Shown: positions 19,776-27,345 of the stretch, piece after piece
How the letters are laid out: each line of letters opens with the position of its first letter
Position numbering within the stretch: the first letter of the stretch is position 1
Virus record (IMG/VR): IMGVR_UViG_3300025168_000312
Coordinates: 1 to 34,022 of that record
Direction: 5' to 3' (one strand)
Length of the DNA stretch: 34,022 nt
Source of the DNA: a virus
Notes under the pieces: generated by a model
Seen by the model: only the letters and a program-made list of their open reading frames with translations
What the model was told of the DNA's origin: nothing
Databases searched by the model: none
Made by a program: the position numbers and the translations under genes

Positions 19776-20411
19776 CTATATTGATTGCATTGAAAAAGTA
19801 CCGTTAATATTTTCATTTATATATAACTTTGGTTCTATTATACCATACTTTTCAGGCATAAAGTCTTCGCAAGCTTCTTGCCTAGCTTGCTCTTTACACA
19901 TGTAAGTATCAGTTCTGTAGTTTTTGTATGTAAAATCATTATTCCAAAACTCAGGAATATCACGCTTTGTCCAAACAGCTAGGTGCTGTTTTGCATTTTT
20001 GTAGTAATACCTATAAGCAACTATAGAGCATTTATGCTTGTACTCGTTAGGCATTGCTTGTGTAGGTTGGTAAAATTTATTTTGTGATATATTTTTAGGG
20101 CAAACAGATAGCGGTATGCGTAACCTTTCGTCTGTTTTATGCACTTTGCCATACCTATAAGTATATTCGTCACACAATTCGCAGAACAATGAATATAGCC
20201 ATAAATAATTATTAGCATTGTCACGAGTCCACAAAGCTGAAGGGTGGTTTTTATGTGTAGGCTTGTAAAATACAGCACTAACGTCGACATCCAATATGTG
20301 GTGTGATGTTGATAGTAACTGAGCATATTCCAAAATCATTTTAACTACATGCTTGTCATTATGCATTTTAGCGCATTTTTTTGTGTCATTACTTAAATAA
20401 AAAATATTCAT
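19776..20411 (-). CDS. Conserved aquatic-phage protein, possible DNA repair
   Basis: A 211-residue protein beginning MNIFYLSNDTKKCAKMHNDK followed by H-V-V-K-M-I-L-E-Y-A-Q-L-L. Later N-H-P-S-A-L-W-T-R-D-N-A-N-N-Y, E-Y-T-Y-R-Y-G-K-V-H-K and Q-A-M-P-N-E-Y-K. This family is frequent in phages of aquatic bacteria; annotations link it loosely to pyrimidine-dimer glycosylases, which I cannot confirm. The many conserved His, Lys, Tyr and Arg suggest an enzyme acting on nucleic acid. It has its own sigma70-type promoter with an inverted repeat. Confidence 0.65.
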   Translation of the reverse strand: MNIFYLSNDTKKCAKMHNDKHVVKMILEYAQLLSTSHHILDVDVSAVFYKPTHKNHPSALWTRDNANNYLWLYSLFCELCDEYTYRYGKVHKTDERLRIPLSVCPKNISQNKFYQPTQAMPNEYKHKCSIVAYRYYYKNAKQHLAVWTKRDIPEFWNNDFTYKNYRTDTYMCKEQARQEACEDFMPEKYGIIEPKLYINENINGTFSMQSI

Positions 20412-20446
20412 AATATTATCCTTAAATTAATTTAACTTACAGGTAC

Positions 20447-20476
20447 ATTATACACTATGTACCTGCAAATTAACAA
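20447..20476 (-). promoter_or_regulatory. Sigma70-type promoter with overlapping inverted repeat
   Basis: Minus strand: TTGTTA at 20476-20471, 18-base spacer, TATAAT at 20452-20447. An eight-base perfect inverted repeat (CAGGTACA/TGTACCTG at 20440-20447 and 20458-20465) straddles the -10 box and could bind a repressor. The leader after the -10 matches the leader of the next promoter upstream almost base for base. Confidence 0.7.
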
Positions 20477-20480
20477 TTAT

Positions 20481-20780
20481 TTATCCAATTTGTACCCAAT
20501 GAATTCTTTGAGCTAATACATCAAACTCATCATTATCCATTGGAGTCATATCCATAAGTGTTCCAATAAAATCTTCTACATTGTTACTTATATCACGGTC
20601 AAAATCTTCCAATATTTCATGGTCAAACCAACGTGCTGTAACTAGGTTTATACATCTTTTTGCTTGTACAGTTAGCATTGAATCTCCTTTCCATTCAGTT
20701 GCTAATTTATCATCGATTCGTCCGATAACAAGTTGTCTAACTTCTGCTATTTCACTTTCGCTCATCATATAGTGTTTCAT
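20481..20780 (-). CDS. First early gene, unknown acidic protein
   Basis: A 99-residue acidic protein: MKHYMMSESEIAEVRQLVIG, then D-K-L-A-T-E-W-K-G, and a C-terminal N-D-E-F-D-V-L-A-Q-R-I. It is helical with no domain I know. It follows the strongest-looking host-type promoter and so is probably made first; many such acidic early proteins of phages act on host enzymes, but that is inference. AGGAG precedes the ATG. Confidence 0.7.
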   Translation of the reverse strand: MKHYMMSESEIAEVRQLVIGRIDDKLATEWKGDSMLTVQAKRCINLVTARWFDHEILEDFDRDISNNVEDFIGTLMDMTPMDNDEFDVLAQRIHWVQIG

Positions 20781-20814
20781 TATATTTCTCCTAATTAATT
20801 TAACTTACAAGTTC

Positions 20815-20843
20815 ATTATACCACGTTAGTAGGAAAAGTACAA
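20815..20843 (-). promoter_or_regulatory. Sigma70-type early promoter
   Basis: Minus strand: TTGTAC at 20843-20838, an ideal 17-base spacer, TATAAT at 20820-20815. The leader that follows (TGTAAGTTAAATTAATT) is shared with the promoter at 20447-20476. It opens the early region directly after the late terminator. Confidence 0.75.
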
Positions 20844-21013
20844 CATTTTTTTAACATTTTTTAATATTTTTTTATGCACCAGGTTAATTTTTAATGATTA
20901 GACATACACCACATGTGGTAAAAGTGCCGTGGCGGGACCCTCAGTGTTTTTTAGCATATGTACACGCAATAAAGTTGTTTATAATCAATAGCTTAGGTTT
21001 AGCTAAATTAAAG
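20844..21013. other. Non-coding switch region between late and early genes
   Basis: No gene seen. From left to right it holds T-runs (20844-20876), a perfect 12-base palindrome ACCACATGTGGT at 20908-20919, a GC-rich stretch with TGGCGGGACCC (20930-20940) that also occurs once elsewhere, and a plus-strand copy of the promoter-like core (AATCAATAGCTTA, 20983-20995). It could hold operators or a replication origin; nothing decides. Confidence 0.5.
20983..20997 (+). promoter_or_regulatory. Promoter-like motif core on the opposite strand
   Basis: Plus strand reads AATCAATAGCTTAGG, one change from the repeated core AATCAATAACTTAGG. The T-rich second half is not conserved (T-T-T-A-G-C-T-A-A follows). 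The other copies all face the minus strand. It points at a hairpin 25-50 bases ahead. Confidence 0.4.
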
Positions 21014-21044
21014 CAAAAAAAAGGCCAGCATAATTGCTAGCCTT
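21014..21044 (-). terminator. Intrinsic terminator after the exonuclease gene
   Basis: Minus-strand RNA: AAGGCTAGC, six-base loop, GCTGGCCTT followed by a run of T. The stem has one mismatch, nine positions long. It lies 17 bases after the exonuclease stop and ends the transcript from the lysis side, before the early promoter. Confidence 0.8.
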
Positions 21045-21060
21045 GTATTTTAATTAATTG

Positions 21061-21813
21061 CTATATTCTTACAACTGACGAGTTTCTTCTTTTATCTCTA
21101 ATCATATTTGTTGACTTAGAATGTGAGAAACAATTGTTGCACTTGTATTTTTGATAAGATGCTGTTCTAGACCGGTATATTCCATTTTTTATTAAGTGCT
21201 TACTTCCACAGTTAGGACATACGTCTCCAGTGCTATGGTCATTAAAATTAAATGGAGTTACTATCCAACATTTCAATTTGCCATAAAGTTCTTCAGTTAA
21301 TTTAACATCATTTTTATTATATTTCTCCATTAACTTCCAAGCTTTGTTATCTCCGTTCATACACTCTTGCCACAGGTCAAATCCTTGGTGAGAAGTTTTT
21401 TTGCCTATTCCTAACTCTTGAGATATGTGGTCCAATTTGTTTGATACAAACTTAAAGTTACTTCTTACCGTTTGTAATAAGTCTATGTTTTTATATATAT
21501 CAGGCTTACTTAGTCCTTCTAATAAAAACTCTTTGTTAAGAACTTTCATGTCAAATTTTTTGGAATTGTACCCAACTACTGCATCAGCCTCATTGATTAA
21601 GTTCCAAGCTTCCTTAATCATTTTTTTTCTTGTATCTTTGTGCTCAGAATAAAAGAATATTTTTTTATCATTACACCACTTTGCAGAAAAACATATCATT
21701 TTACTAGTATTTACTATTTGTGATATACCTATGTTAGTATTCCAAATATTCCAAAAATAACCTAAGCATGGAGCTGTTTCTATATCTAAGACAAGTATCT
21801 TAGGGCTATGCAT
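21061..21813 (-). CDS. DnaQ-like 3'-5' exonuclease with zinc ribbon
   Basis: A 250-residue protein; the start at 21813 is chosen because AAGGAG lies six bases before. The exonuclease domain shows D-I-E-T (Asp10, Glu12), G-Y-N-S-K-K-F-D (Asp88), and Y-N-K-N-D (Asp169), a DEDD-type RNase H fold (YprB-like group). A C-terminal zinc ribbon follows (Cys199, Cys202, Cys225, Cys228). It may proofread or degrade DNA; the ribbon would bind DNA. It is the only gene between promoter-like motif 6 and the terminator, so it has its own transcript unit. Confidence 0.85.
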   Translation of the reverse strand: MHSPKILVLDIETAPCLGYFWNIWNTNIGISQIVNTSKMICFSAKWCNDKKIFFYSEHKDTRKKMIKEAWNLINEADAVVGYNSKKFDMKVLNKEFLLEGLSKPDIYKNIDLLQTVRSNFKFVSNKLDHISQELGIGKKTSHQGFDLWQECMNGDNKAWKLMEKYNKNDVKLTEELYGKLKCWIVTPFNFNDHSTGDVCPNCGSKHLIKNGIYRSRTASYQKYKCNNCFSHSKSTNMIRDKRRNSSVVRI

Positions 21814-21842
21814 AATATCTCCTTTTTTATTTAGCATATAAT

Positions 21843-21871
21843 TATTAAAAATATTACCTAAGTTATTGATT
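21843..21871 (-). promoter_or_regulatory. Promoter-like motif, copy 6
   Basis: Minus strand: AATCAATAACTTA, four bases (GGTA), ATATTTTTAATA; closest to consensus. It overlaps the stop of the endolysin gene and lies 30 bases before the exonuclease start. Confidence 0.7.
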
Positions 21872-22312
21872 ATCTTTAAACATTCTGACGCCTTTATTAT
21901 CTATTATAAGCGCTTGTTTTTTGTTATCTTTTTTATTTTTGCAAAAAGCGATATGAACCCAGCTGCCATATTCCAAAATAACTTGGTCATAACTAATATC
22001 GGAATCAACAATAGCGCGTACAATTTTTTCAGGAGTTCCGAAACCTTTGCATATAAAGTCGCAAGCCAACCCTTTAACGTGTTTGCTATTTGGTTTACTT
22101 TTAAGTAGTGTATTGAGCTCCAAGCACCTATAACCACTAGAAACGTTAATAGCATTATTATTAAGCAATTTTCTAACATTTTCCATTCCCTCAGCTGTTA
22201 TTAATAAATTATCTAATTCATTACTTTTTGGCATATTATATATATCATGTCGTATAGCAGTTTCGCTAAAAGTAAATTCTTCTAATGTAAAATGTGGCGT
22301 TAGCCTTGTCAT
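21863..22312 (-). CDS. Endolysin, peptidase M15A type
   Basis: A 149-residue zinc peptidase that cuts peptidoglycan cross-links at lysis. The signature S-x-H-x-x-G-x-A-x-D lies at 76-85 (His78, Asp85), and W-V-H at 118-120 gives the third ligand, His120. N-terminal T-P-H-F-T-L-E-E-F-T-F-S-E-T and V-S-S-G-Y-R-C are typical of the M15A family. No signal peptide, so it depends on a holin. The ATG overlaps the holin-like stop (ATGA). Confidence 0.92.
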   Translation of the reverse strand: MTRLTPHFTLEEFTFSETAIRHDIYNMPKSNELDNLLITAEGMENVRKLLNNNAINVSSGYRCLELNTLLKSKPNSKHVKGLACDFICKGFGTPEKIVRAIVDSDISYDQVILEYGSWVHIAFCKNKKDNKKQALIIDNKGVRMFKDNQ

Positions 22313-22680
22313 TTTGTTAAGCCGTTTTTCTTCTCGTAGCTACGCAGACCACCTAGACCTAACATACCCATAAGTACAGGTAGCATGGTAGAGGTGTCAG
22401 CTTGTGGAATAATAATGCCTAGTGGATGTAGCAATGGAGATATAAGAAAGTTTATAGCAAATCCTGATACACATACCCAACCTACTGCTGGTCTCCAACC
22501 TGCTTGAAACCATGCACCTTTAGCATCTTCTTTGTTAACTGCTATTTGTGCTAAAGCAATTTCATGAGCTTGCTTTTCTGCTAGTGTTGCTATTTCGTGT
22601 GCTAACTTATTTTTCGTGTCTATGTCTGGAATAAATTTATCTAATAATTTAGAAACTGGAGATATAAGTGCTGCTAACAT
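22309..22680 (-). CDS. Holin-like protein, 3TM gene-transfer-release type
   Basis: A 123-residue protein, started at the ATG that overlaps the upstream stop (TAATG); an ATG 12 bases earlier is possible. A charged helix (H-E-I-A-T-L-A-E-K-Q, N-K-E-D-A) is followed by F-Q-A-G-W-R-P-A-V-G-W-V, hydrophobic stretches at about 67-85 and 92-112, and R-S-Y-E-K-K. This is the pattern of the holin family seen in gene transfer agents (3TM holin). It should form membrane lesions that let the endolysin out. Confidence 0.85.
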   Translation of the reverse strand: MLAALISPVSKLLDKFIPDIDTKNKLAHEIATLAEKQAHEIALAQIAVNKEDAKGAWFQAGWRPAVGWVCVSGFAINFLISPLLHPLGIIIPQADTSTMLPVLMGMLGLGGLRSYEKKNGLTK

Positions 22681-22883
22681 TAATTCATCCACCCTCTAAT
22701 GATAATAGAAACTAGACCACCAATGAAAGATGCTATAGCCATACCCATCCAAAAACCACCTTTACTTTGATTAGCTAGGGCAAGCAATTCTTTCATATCT
22801 TTTCTTAACTCATTTTGGCTATTTTGAAGGTGACCTATTTGTTCCTTCATTTTACCAAATTCTACAGGGTCTATTTCGCTCAT
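22680..22883 (-). CDS. Small single-TM membrane protein in the lysis module
   Basis: A 67-residue protein: coiled-coil N-terminus (F-G-K-M-K-E-Q-I-G-H-L-Q-N-S-Q-N-E-L-R-K-D-M-K-E) then one membrane helix at about 46-64 (F-W-M-G-M-A-I-A-S-F-I-G-G-L-V-S-I-I). AAGGAAAA precedes the ATG. It may be a second holin or a regulator of one, or a spanin-like protein; phages often pair such a coiled-coil/TM protein with a 3TM holin. Confidence 0.75.
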   Translation of the reverse strand: MSEIDPVEFGKMKEQIGHLQNSQNELRKDMKELLALANQSKGGFWMGMAIASFIGGLVSIIIRGWMN

Positions 22884-22892
22884 TATTTTCCT

Positions 22893-24425
22893 TTATATTG
22901 GTATTCTAGTATCTGGTCCTATTTCTTCTAAGGAATCTATAAGAGACCTAAGTCTTTCATTAGTACCGTCACGTTCATCAAAAACGTCGTCTAACAAACC
23001 TAAGCCTATGGAACTTGCTGTAGGGTCTATTTGAACACGTGGTTTAAAATTAAAATCTTCAGATACGTTTATTATATTGTCTATATTTTTAGATTGCTTT
23101 TCAAGTAAAGATTTTCCTGCTTTTCTAGCTGCTAGCCCTGTGCCATAGCCACCTACTATAGCGGGTAAAATTGCTTCGAATGGTATGCCCATTTTCTGAG
23201 CTATCATTGTTGGTATACCTCCTGTGACAGCAGCACCTGCTATTGATTTAGGAGCCAATTGGCTGAAAATATTTAAAGTTTTATTAAGCTTTCCTCCCTT
23301 TGCAAACATTTCAAGAGCTTCTATCTCAGCTCTACTATATAGTTTAGTTCTTTTGGGATTAATAACCATATTTAAAACAAGCTGTTGAAACTTATCCATT
23401 TCAGTTCCAGTTTTGCTTCCTCTGAAATCTGCTACACGTTTCATTTGAGCTATTTCTTTCATTTTTGCTTGAGTTCCCCAAGCTGTTCTAGCTAAGCGCC
23501 ATTTTGAAAAAGATTCATTAGACCCTTTAATTAAGTCTATTGGTTTTACAGACATTGTAAATTTATCTAATGCTGTCATTGCGTTTAAACCTAACTTACT
23601 AACTGTATTGTTAGAATGGCTTGCAGCATCTCCTGCTAGTGTTCTTAATGTTTGAAGTTGCTCTAATGTAACACCACCTCTTTGTTTTGATAGCTTTGCT
23701 ATTTCATCTATAATACCTTTCGCTGTGTTTTGGTCTGCTATAGAGCCTCTAAATCCTCCCTTTTCAAATTTAACTTTTAATGAGTCGGCAAAATCTTTAA
23801 ATATCTTTTTCTTAATTACCGCTCCAGCTTCATCTGCTTCTTTGTATAGTTTAGTAGCAAACTGTTTTTGTTCTGATTGAGTTTTTCTTTCTTTTAAAGG
23901 CTTTTTTGTTTTCGTAATTACTTTACCAGGAAGTCTAGATGTAATTGGAGATATTGCCGGTATTTTAGCGTCTTCAAAAAAATCACCTATAGCCTTTACA
24001 TTTCTTTGTCCCTCTTTAGACTCTGGAGCATCTATTGCTTTATTAATAAAGCTAGCGGATTTTTTAGCTTCCACTCCTGCTTCAACATCACTCATACCAC
24101 CAAGCTTATTTTTTGCTTTTAATCCTTCCTCTACTAACACACCAACTAATCCTGCTGGTATTCCTGAAACTAACGTTTTTGCTGTTTCTAATCCACCATA
24201 TATTTCTGAGCCTATATTAGTACCGCCAACATTTTCTAAACCTCTTTGTAGTGGAGTTTTACTGGCCTCATAAATATCATCAGCTTCTTGTGTTTTTAAT
24301 TTTCTTTCGTCGGCTTGGTCTAAACCTTTTAATTGTATTTCTTTTTTAGATAATTTTTCAGGGTCTGCAAATACAATTTCTTCTCTTCCATCAGTTAATT
24401 TTATTTTGTATTTTTTAATTGGCAT
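22893..24425 (-). CDS. Large internal virion (ejection) protein
   Basis: A 510-residue protein, basic and helical. It has Gly/Ala-rich amphipathic segments at about 62-100 (V-G-G-T-N-I-G-S-E-I-Y-G-G) and 390-435 (A-V-T-G-G-I-P-T-M-I-A-Q-K-M-G-I-P-F), as in proteins that enter the membrane during DNA ejection. Long helical stretches with charged residues lie between. It is downstream of the tail hub with three other Ala/Gly-rich genes, as P22 gp7, gp20 and gp16 are grouped. No lytic domain seen. The ATG overlaps the upstream stop (TAATG). Confidence 0.65.
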   Translation of the reverse strand: MPIKKYKIKLTDGREEIVFADPEKLSKKEIQLKGLDQADERKLKTQEADDIYEASKTPLQRGLENVGGTNIGSEIYGGLETAKTLVSGIPAGLVGVLVEEGLKAKNKLGGMSDVEAGVEAKKSASFINKAIDAPESKEGQRNVKAIGDFFEDAKIPAISPITSRLPGKVITKTKKPLKERKTQSEQKQFATKLYKEADEAGAVIKKKIFKDFADSLKVKFEKGGFRGSIADQNTAKGIIDEIAKLSKQRGGVTLEQLQTLRTLAGDAASHSNNTVSKLGLNAMTALDKFTMSVKPIDLIKGSNESFSKWRLARTAWGTQAKMKEIAQMKRVADFRGSKTGTEMDKFQQLVLNMVINPKRTKLYSRAEIEALEMFAKGGKLNKTLNIFSQLAPKSIAGAAVTGGIPTMIAQKMGIPFEAILPAIVGGYGTGLAARKAGKSLLEKQSKNIDNIINVSEDFNFKPRVQIDPTASSIGLGLLDDVFDERDGTNERLRSLIDSLEEIGPDTRIPI

Positions 24426-25816
24426 TATCCGATTTCCTCCATTGATTCTACACCTTCTACTGCTCCACTAAACCCTCTATCAGGGAATAATTCTAACATT
24501 AGCCTACCAGTTTCTTCTTGGTATTCTTGTTGCAATAGAAATAATCCTTCATCTAATTCATTCTTTGTTTTTGCTATAAATTCTCCATTTTCATCTGTCA
24601 ACCTAGAAGTCATACCCATTTTATACTGTAGCATTTTTTTCGATAGATTAGCAGACCTTTCGCTTATTAAACTTAACATTTTAAGTATATCTTCGTTGGC
24701 TTTTTTAGATTTACCTAAATCGTTAACCATTGTTTGGAATACTCTAAAATCGTTATCTGTCATAACACCAGATGCAGCAGGTCTTTGTGCAATTGCTAGT
24801 TTATTACCAATTGATTCAAAAACTTCTCCAGAAGCTAATTCTTCTTCACTGTAACGTTTTGGTTCCATATTCAAAGCAATAAGCATTTTATCTATAGCTC
24901 TAAATGCTTCTGTTCCTACTCCAGTTTGCCCTATGTGTGGTAAAAGTTTAAGAGCTGCTGCATAGTTAGCAAAATTAGAACTTGCTTGTTTCGATGTTTT
25001 AAATTGATTTGAATATTCTCCGTATAAGGTTTCATTGATAGTTTTTTTACCGCTATCTGATAAGTCGACGTTTACCAAAGAAGCTCCTATAGGTTTAAAC
25101 TCTCCAGTTCTTAAATTTACTTGTCCACCTTTTCTAGGGTCCCCTCCATACGCTTCTATTTCTTCTTGTGTTGCAGGTCTAAATTGCTCAGGATTTTGAG
25201 TTTCATAATTTAATTTACCTATTTCTGCTTCAATTTTTGCTATATCATATATAGGTTTAGCTTTGTCAGGGTAAAGCATAGCAAACTCTTGAAGATTTTT
25301 TTTATTTAATTCTCTTGGGAACGTAGTTGTTATTTCTTCTGGGTTACCAACCTTAAAGCTTGGCGCTTGTTGAACACCGTCAGCAGACATTAATCTTTGG
25401 TCTGGTACAGGAGACATAACAGTTCTTGTAATTGGGTCTGCTTGAGTAAATAAATTAGCTCTTGCTTTTTCCATTTCATCGTTTAATTTAATAGCCTTTA
25501 CCTTTTCTCTTAGCTCAGCTAATTGTCCTAAATTGTCGTATGGTTTTTGTGCAGCGTCTAAACCTGTCTTAGCAGCTGTTGCTAAATAAGGTAAAGGACT
25601 ACCATATCCTTTATTCTTAGGTTGCATAGCATAACTTAAAGCCATGTTTAACAAGCCTTGAACTTTAGACTTTTCCCTTGCTCTTTTTACATCTTTATCT
25701 TTTAATATGCCAGCATCTAGCAACATTCTATCCCTGCTGCTTAAACCTAAACCTAATATATCTTCACCTATATTTAGGTTGTCATAAAAATTCTTTGCTT
25801 TGTCAAAAAGTGCCAT
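24425..25816 (-). CDS. Internal virion (ejection) protein
   Basis: A 463-residue helical protein with no transmembrane helix. The N-terminal half has L-G-L-S-S-R-D-R-M-L-L-D-A-G and S-Y-A-M-Q-P-K-N-K-G-Y-G-S-P; the C-terminal half is coiled (I-S-E-R-S-A-N-L-S-K-K-M-L-Q-Y-K). Similar sequences lie in marine podoviruses among internal proteins. AGGAAAAA precedes the ATG. Role in DNA delivery is inferred from position. Confidence 0.65.
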   Translation of the reverse strand: MALFDKAKNFYDNLNIGEDILGLGLSSRDRMLLDAGILKDKDVKRAREKSKVQGLLNMALSYAMQPKNKGYGSPLPYLATAAKTGLDAAQKPYDNLGQLAELREKVKAIKLNDEMEKARANLFTQADPITRTVMSPVPDQRLMSADGVQQAPSFKVGNPEEITTTFPRELNKKNLQEFAMLYPDKAKPIYDIAKIEAEIGKLNYETQNPEQFRPATQEEIEAYGGDPRKGGQVNLRTGEFKPIGASLVNVDLSDSGKKTINETLYGEYSNQFKTSKQASSNFANYAAALKLLPHIGQTGVGTEAFRAIDKMLIALNMEPKRYSEEELASGEVFESIGNKLAIAQRPAASGVMTDNDFRVFQTMVNDLGKSKKANEDILKMLSLISERSANLSKKMLQYKMGMTSRLTDENGEFIAKTKNELDEGLFLLQQEYQEETGRLMLELFPDRGFSGAVEGVESMEEIG

Positions 25817-25825
25817 GTATTTTTC

Positions 25826-26536
25826 CTAGGTAAAATATTTTTGTCTGATTAATCTTTCTTCCATGTCTTCGTAAAGTTGATTATTTAGTAATGAAGGGTC
25901 TGATACTCCCGCTATAGTCTCAGCCTCATTAGGACCTAATACGTTTAAAAAACCTGGTGGTTCTGGTACTATACTAGATTGCTTTACATCTACCGGTAAA
26001 ACCGGTGCTATTTCTTGCGGCTCCATAGAGTCTTTATATGCATCTAGTCCTTCGTTTGCTATTACTGATTCTAAGCCCATATCTTCTGTGTTTTTATCTA
26101 AAAACTCTATTCCTGTTTTAGCAAAATCATTAAGAGGTGAACTAGTTATATCAAAGCCTTTTGTCATTGGCTTAGCATATTCTGCAAAATTAGCTTGCAT
26201 TCCACCCATTTCAACTGGGTTTATAGCCATACTTGGCAGTGCCGCACTTGTTGCATCTAAAGGTAATGCTGCAAAATCTGCAGTACTCATTAATGCAGGG
26301 TTTACTGTCGATTGTGTTAATTGTTCTGCCAGTAAAGCATCTGCGCCAGGTCCCATTGATACAGCACTTGTACCTACAGCCTCTCCTAATCCTCCAGCTG
26401 CTGATAAACCACCAGATAAAGCACTTCCAGCGCCACCTAAAGCTCCTCCAATTAATGCTCCTTTAAATGGAGAATCACCTCTTGCCATACTAGATACTGC
26501 TCCTACTCCTGCTCCTACTAACATTGCATGGGCCAT
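25826..26536 (-). CDS. Small internal virion protein, Gly/Ala-rich start
   Basis: A 236-residue protein whose first 50 residues are nearly all Gly, Ala, Ser, Val and Leu (M-L-V-G-A-G-V-G-A-V-S-S-M-A-R-G and G-A-L-I-G-G-A-L-G-G-A-G), a membrane-active or amphipathic helix like those at the start of phage ejection proteins. The rest is polar and loosely structured. Its ATG overlaps the upstream stop, with GGAGG before it. Confidence 0.7.
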   Translation of the reverse strand: MAHAMLVGAGVGAVSSMARGDSPFKGALIGGALGGAGSALSGGLSAAGGLGEAVGTSAVSMGPGADALLAEQLTQSTVNPALMSTADFAALPLDATSAALPSMAINPVEMGGMQANFAEYAKPMTKGFDITSSPLNDFAKTGIEFLDKNTEDMGLESVIANEGLDAYKDSMEPQEIAPVLPVDVKQSSIVPEPPGFLNVLGPNEAETIAGVSDPSLLNNQLYEDMEERLIRQKYFT

Positions 26537-27345
26537 TATTTACCTCCTCCAGATTGAGTGGTTGTTTGATTAACTGGAGCTGGTGCTCCATAAGCCGCTG
26601 ATAAATAAGATTGCAACTGTTGCCTTGGAGCATTTGCACCATACTCATATCTAGCTATATCTGACTGTAGTGCATTTTTATCAAAACCTTCTCTCATTTT
26701 TCCTACATTCATTAATTGCTGTATATCAGAATAATCTTGCGACGCTAATGAACCAGCTTGGCTTATTGCTGCATCTTGCCTACCTCTTTCTGTGGCATAG
26801 TTTTGATACGCAAGCTCTGAGCCTCTTTGTGATAAAGCATTGGCTAAATTTTCTGTTGCTTGAGATTCTAACTCACCCATTGCTCCAGAACCATACCTAC
26901 CAGATGCTGCTGTTCTTCCACCTATATCTCTAATCGCCTTATTAAATTCAGACACAACAGGTTTTGCAGCATTTGACATCATTTCTGCAAAATAAGGATT
27001 TGTTGCGGATAATCTGTCTCCTCTAATAGTACCTAATGCCTCTGCCTGCGCTGCGGGCACTAGAGGGCTTCCAGAAATAGCTCTTGATTCAGCAAGTGCT
27101 AAGGCATCAGTTGTAGCTGAAGAAGGGTCTACATATGTTTTACCTGGGTAATAATCAGGAGCTCCAGCTTTATACTGTTCTTGAGCTTCATCCAAGCCAT
27201 ATGTTATATACGGTAATATAGCAGGGTCTATTTCTTGTTTTGTCGTAGAAGTTCCACCTCCTCCACCACCTTTAAATAGTTTTCTCCCTAACTTACCGTT
27301 ATCCTCTGATTGAGGTCCGTCTAGCTCTGGAAAATAATCGTTCAT
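26536..27345 (-). CDS. Probable internal virion protein
   Basis: A 269-residue, Ala/Gly/Gln/Ser-rich protein with a run of six Gly after L-F-K. Repeated helices (A-L-A-L-A-E-S-R-A-I-S-G, L-A-N-A-L-S-Q-R-G-S-E-L-A-Y-Q-N-Y-A-T-E) are typical of phage internal or tail-associated proteins found next to ejection genes. It has a four-base overlap with the upstream gene (ATGA). Precise role unknown. Confidence 0.65.
   Translation of the reverse strand: MNDYFPELDGPQSEDNGKLGRKLFKGGGGGGTSTTKQEIDPAILPYITYGLDEAQEQYKAGAPDYYPGKTYVDPSSATTDALALAESRAISGSPLVPAAQAEALGTIRGDRLSATNPYFAEMMSNAAKPVVSEFNKAIRDIGGRTAASGRYGSGAMGELESQATENLANALSQRGSELAYQNYATERGRQDAAISQAGSLASQDYSDIQQLMNVGKMREGFDKNALQSDIARYEYGANAPRQQLQSYLSAAYGAPAPVNQTTTQSGGGK

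Noticed and set aside
20921-20940. tRNA 3' end or attachment site suggested by GGGTCCCGCCA on the minus strand
   Set aside because: No T-loop (GGTTCGA-like) or acceptor partner nearby, and no integrase gene in the window.
26088-26573. Plus-strand 161-codon frame opposite the small internal virion genes
   Set aside because: Shadow of a Gly/Ala/Pro-rich coding strand; no ribosome binding site and no other plus-strand genes.
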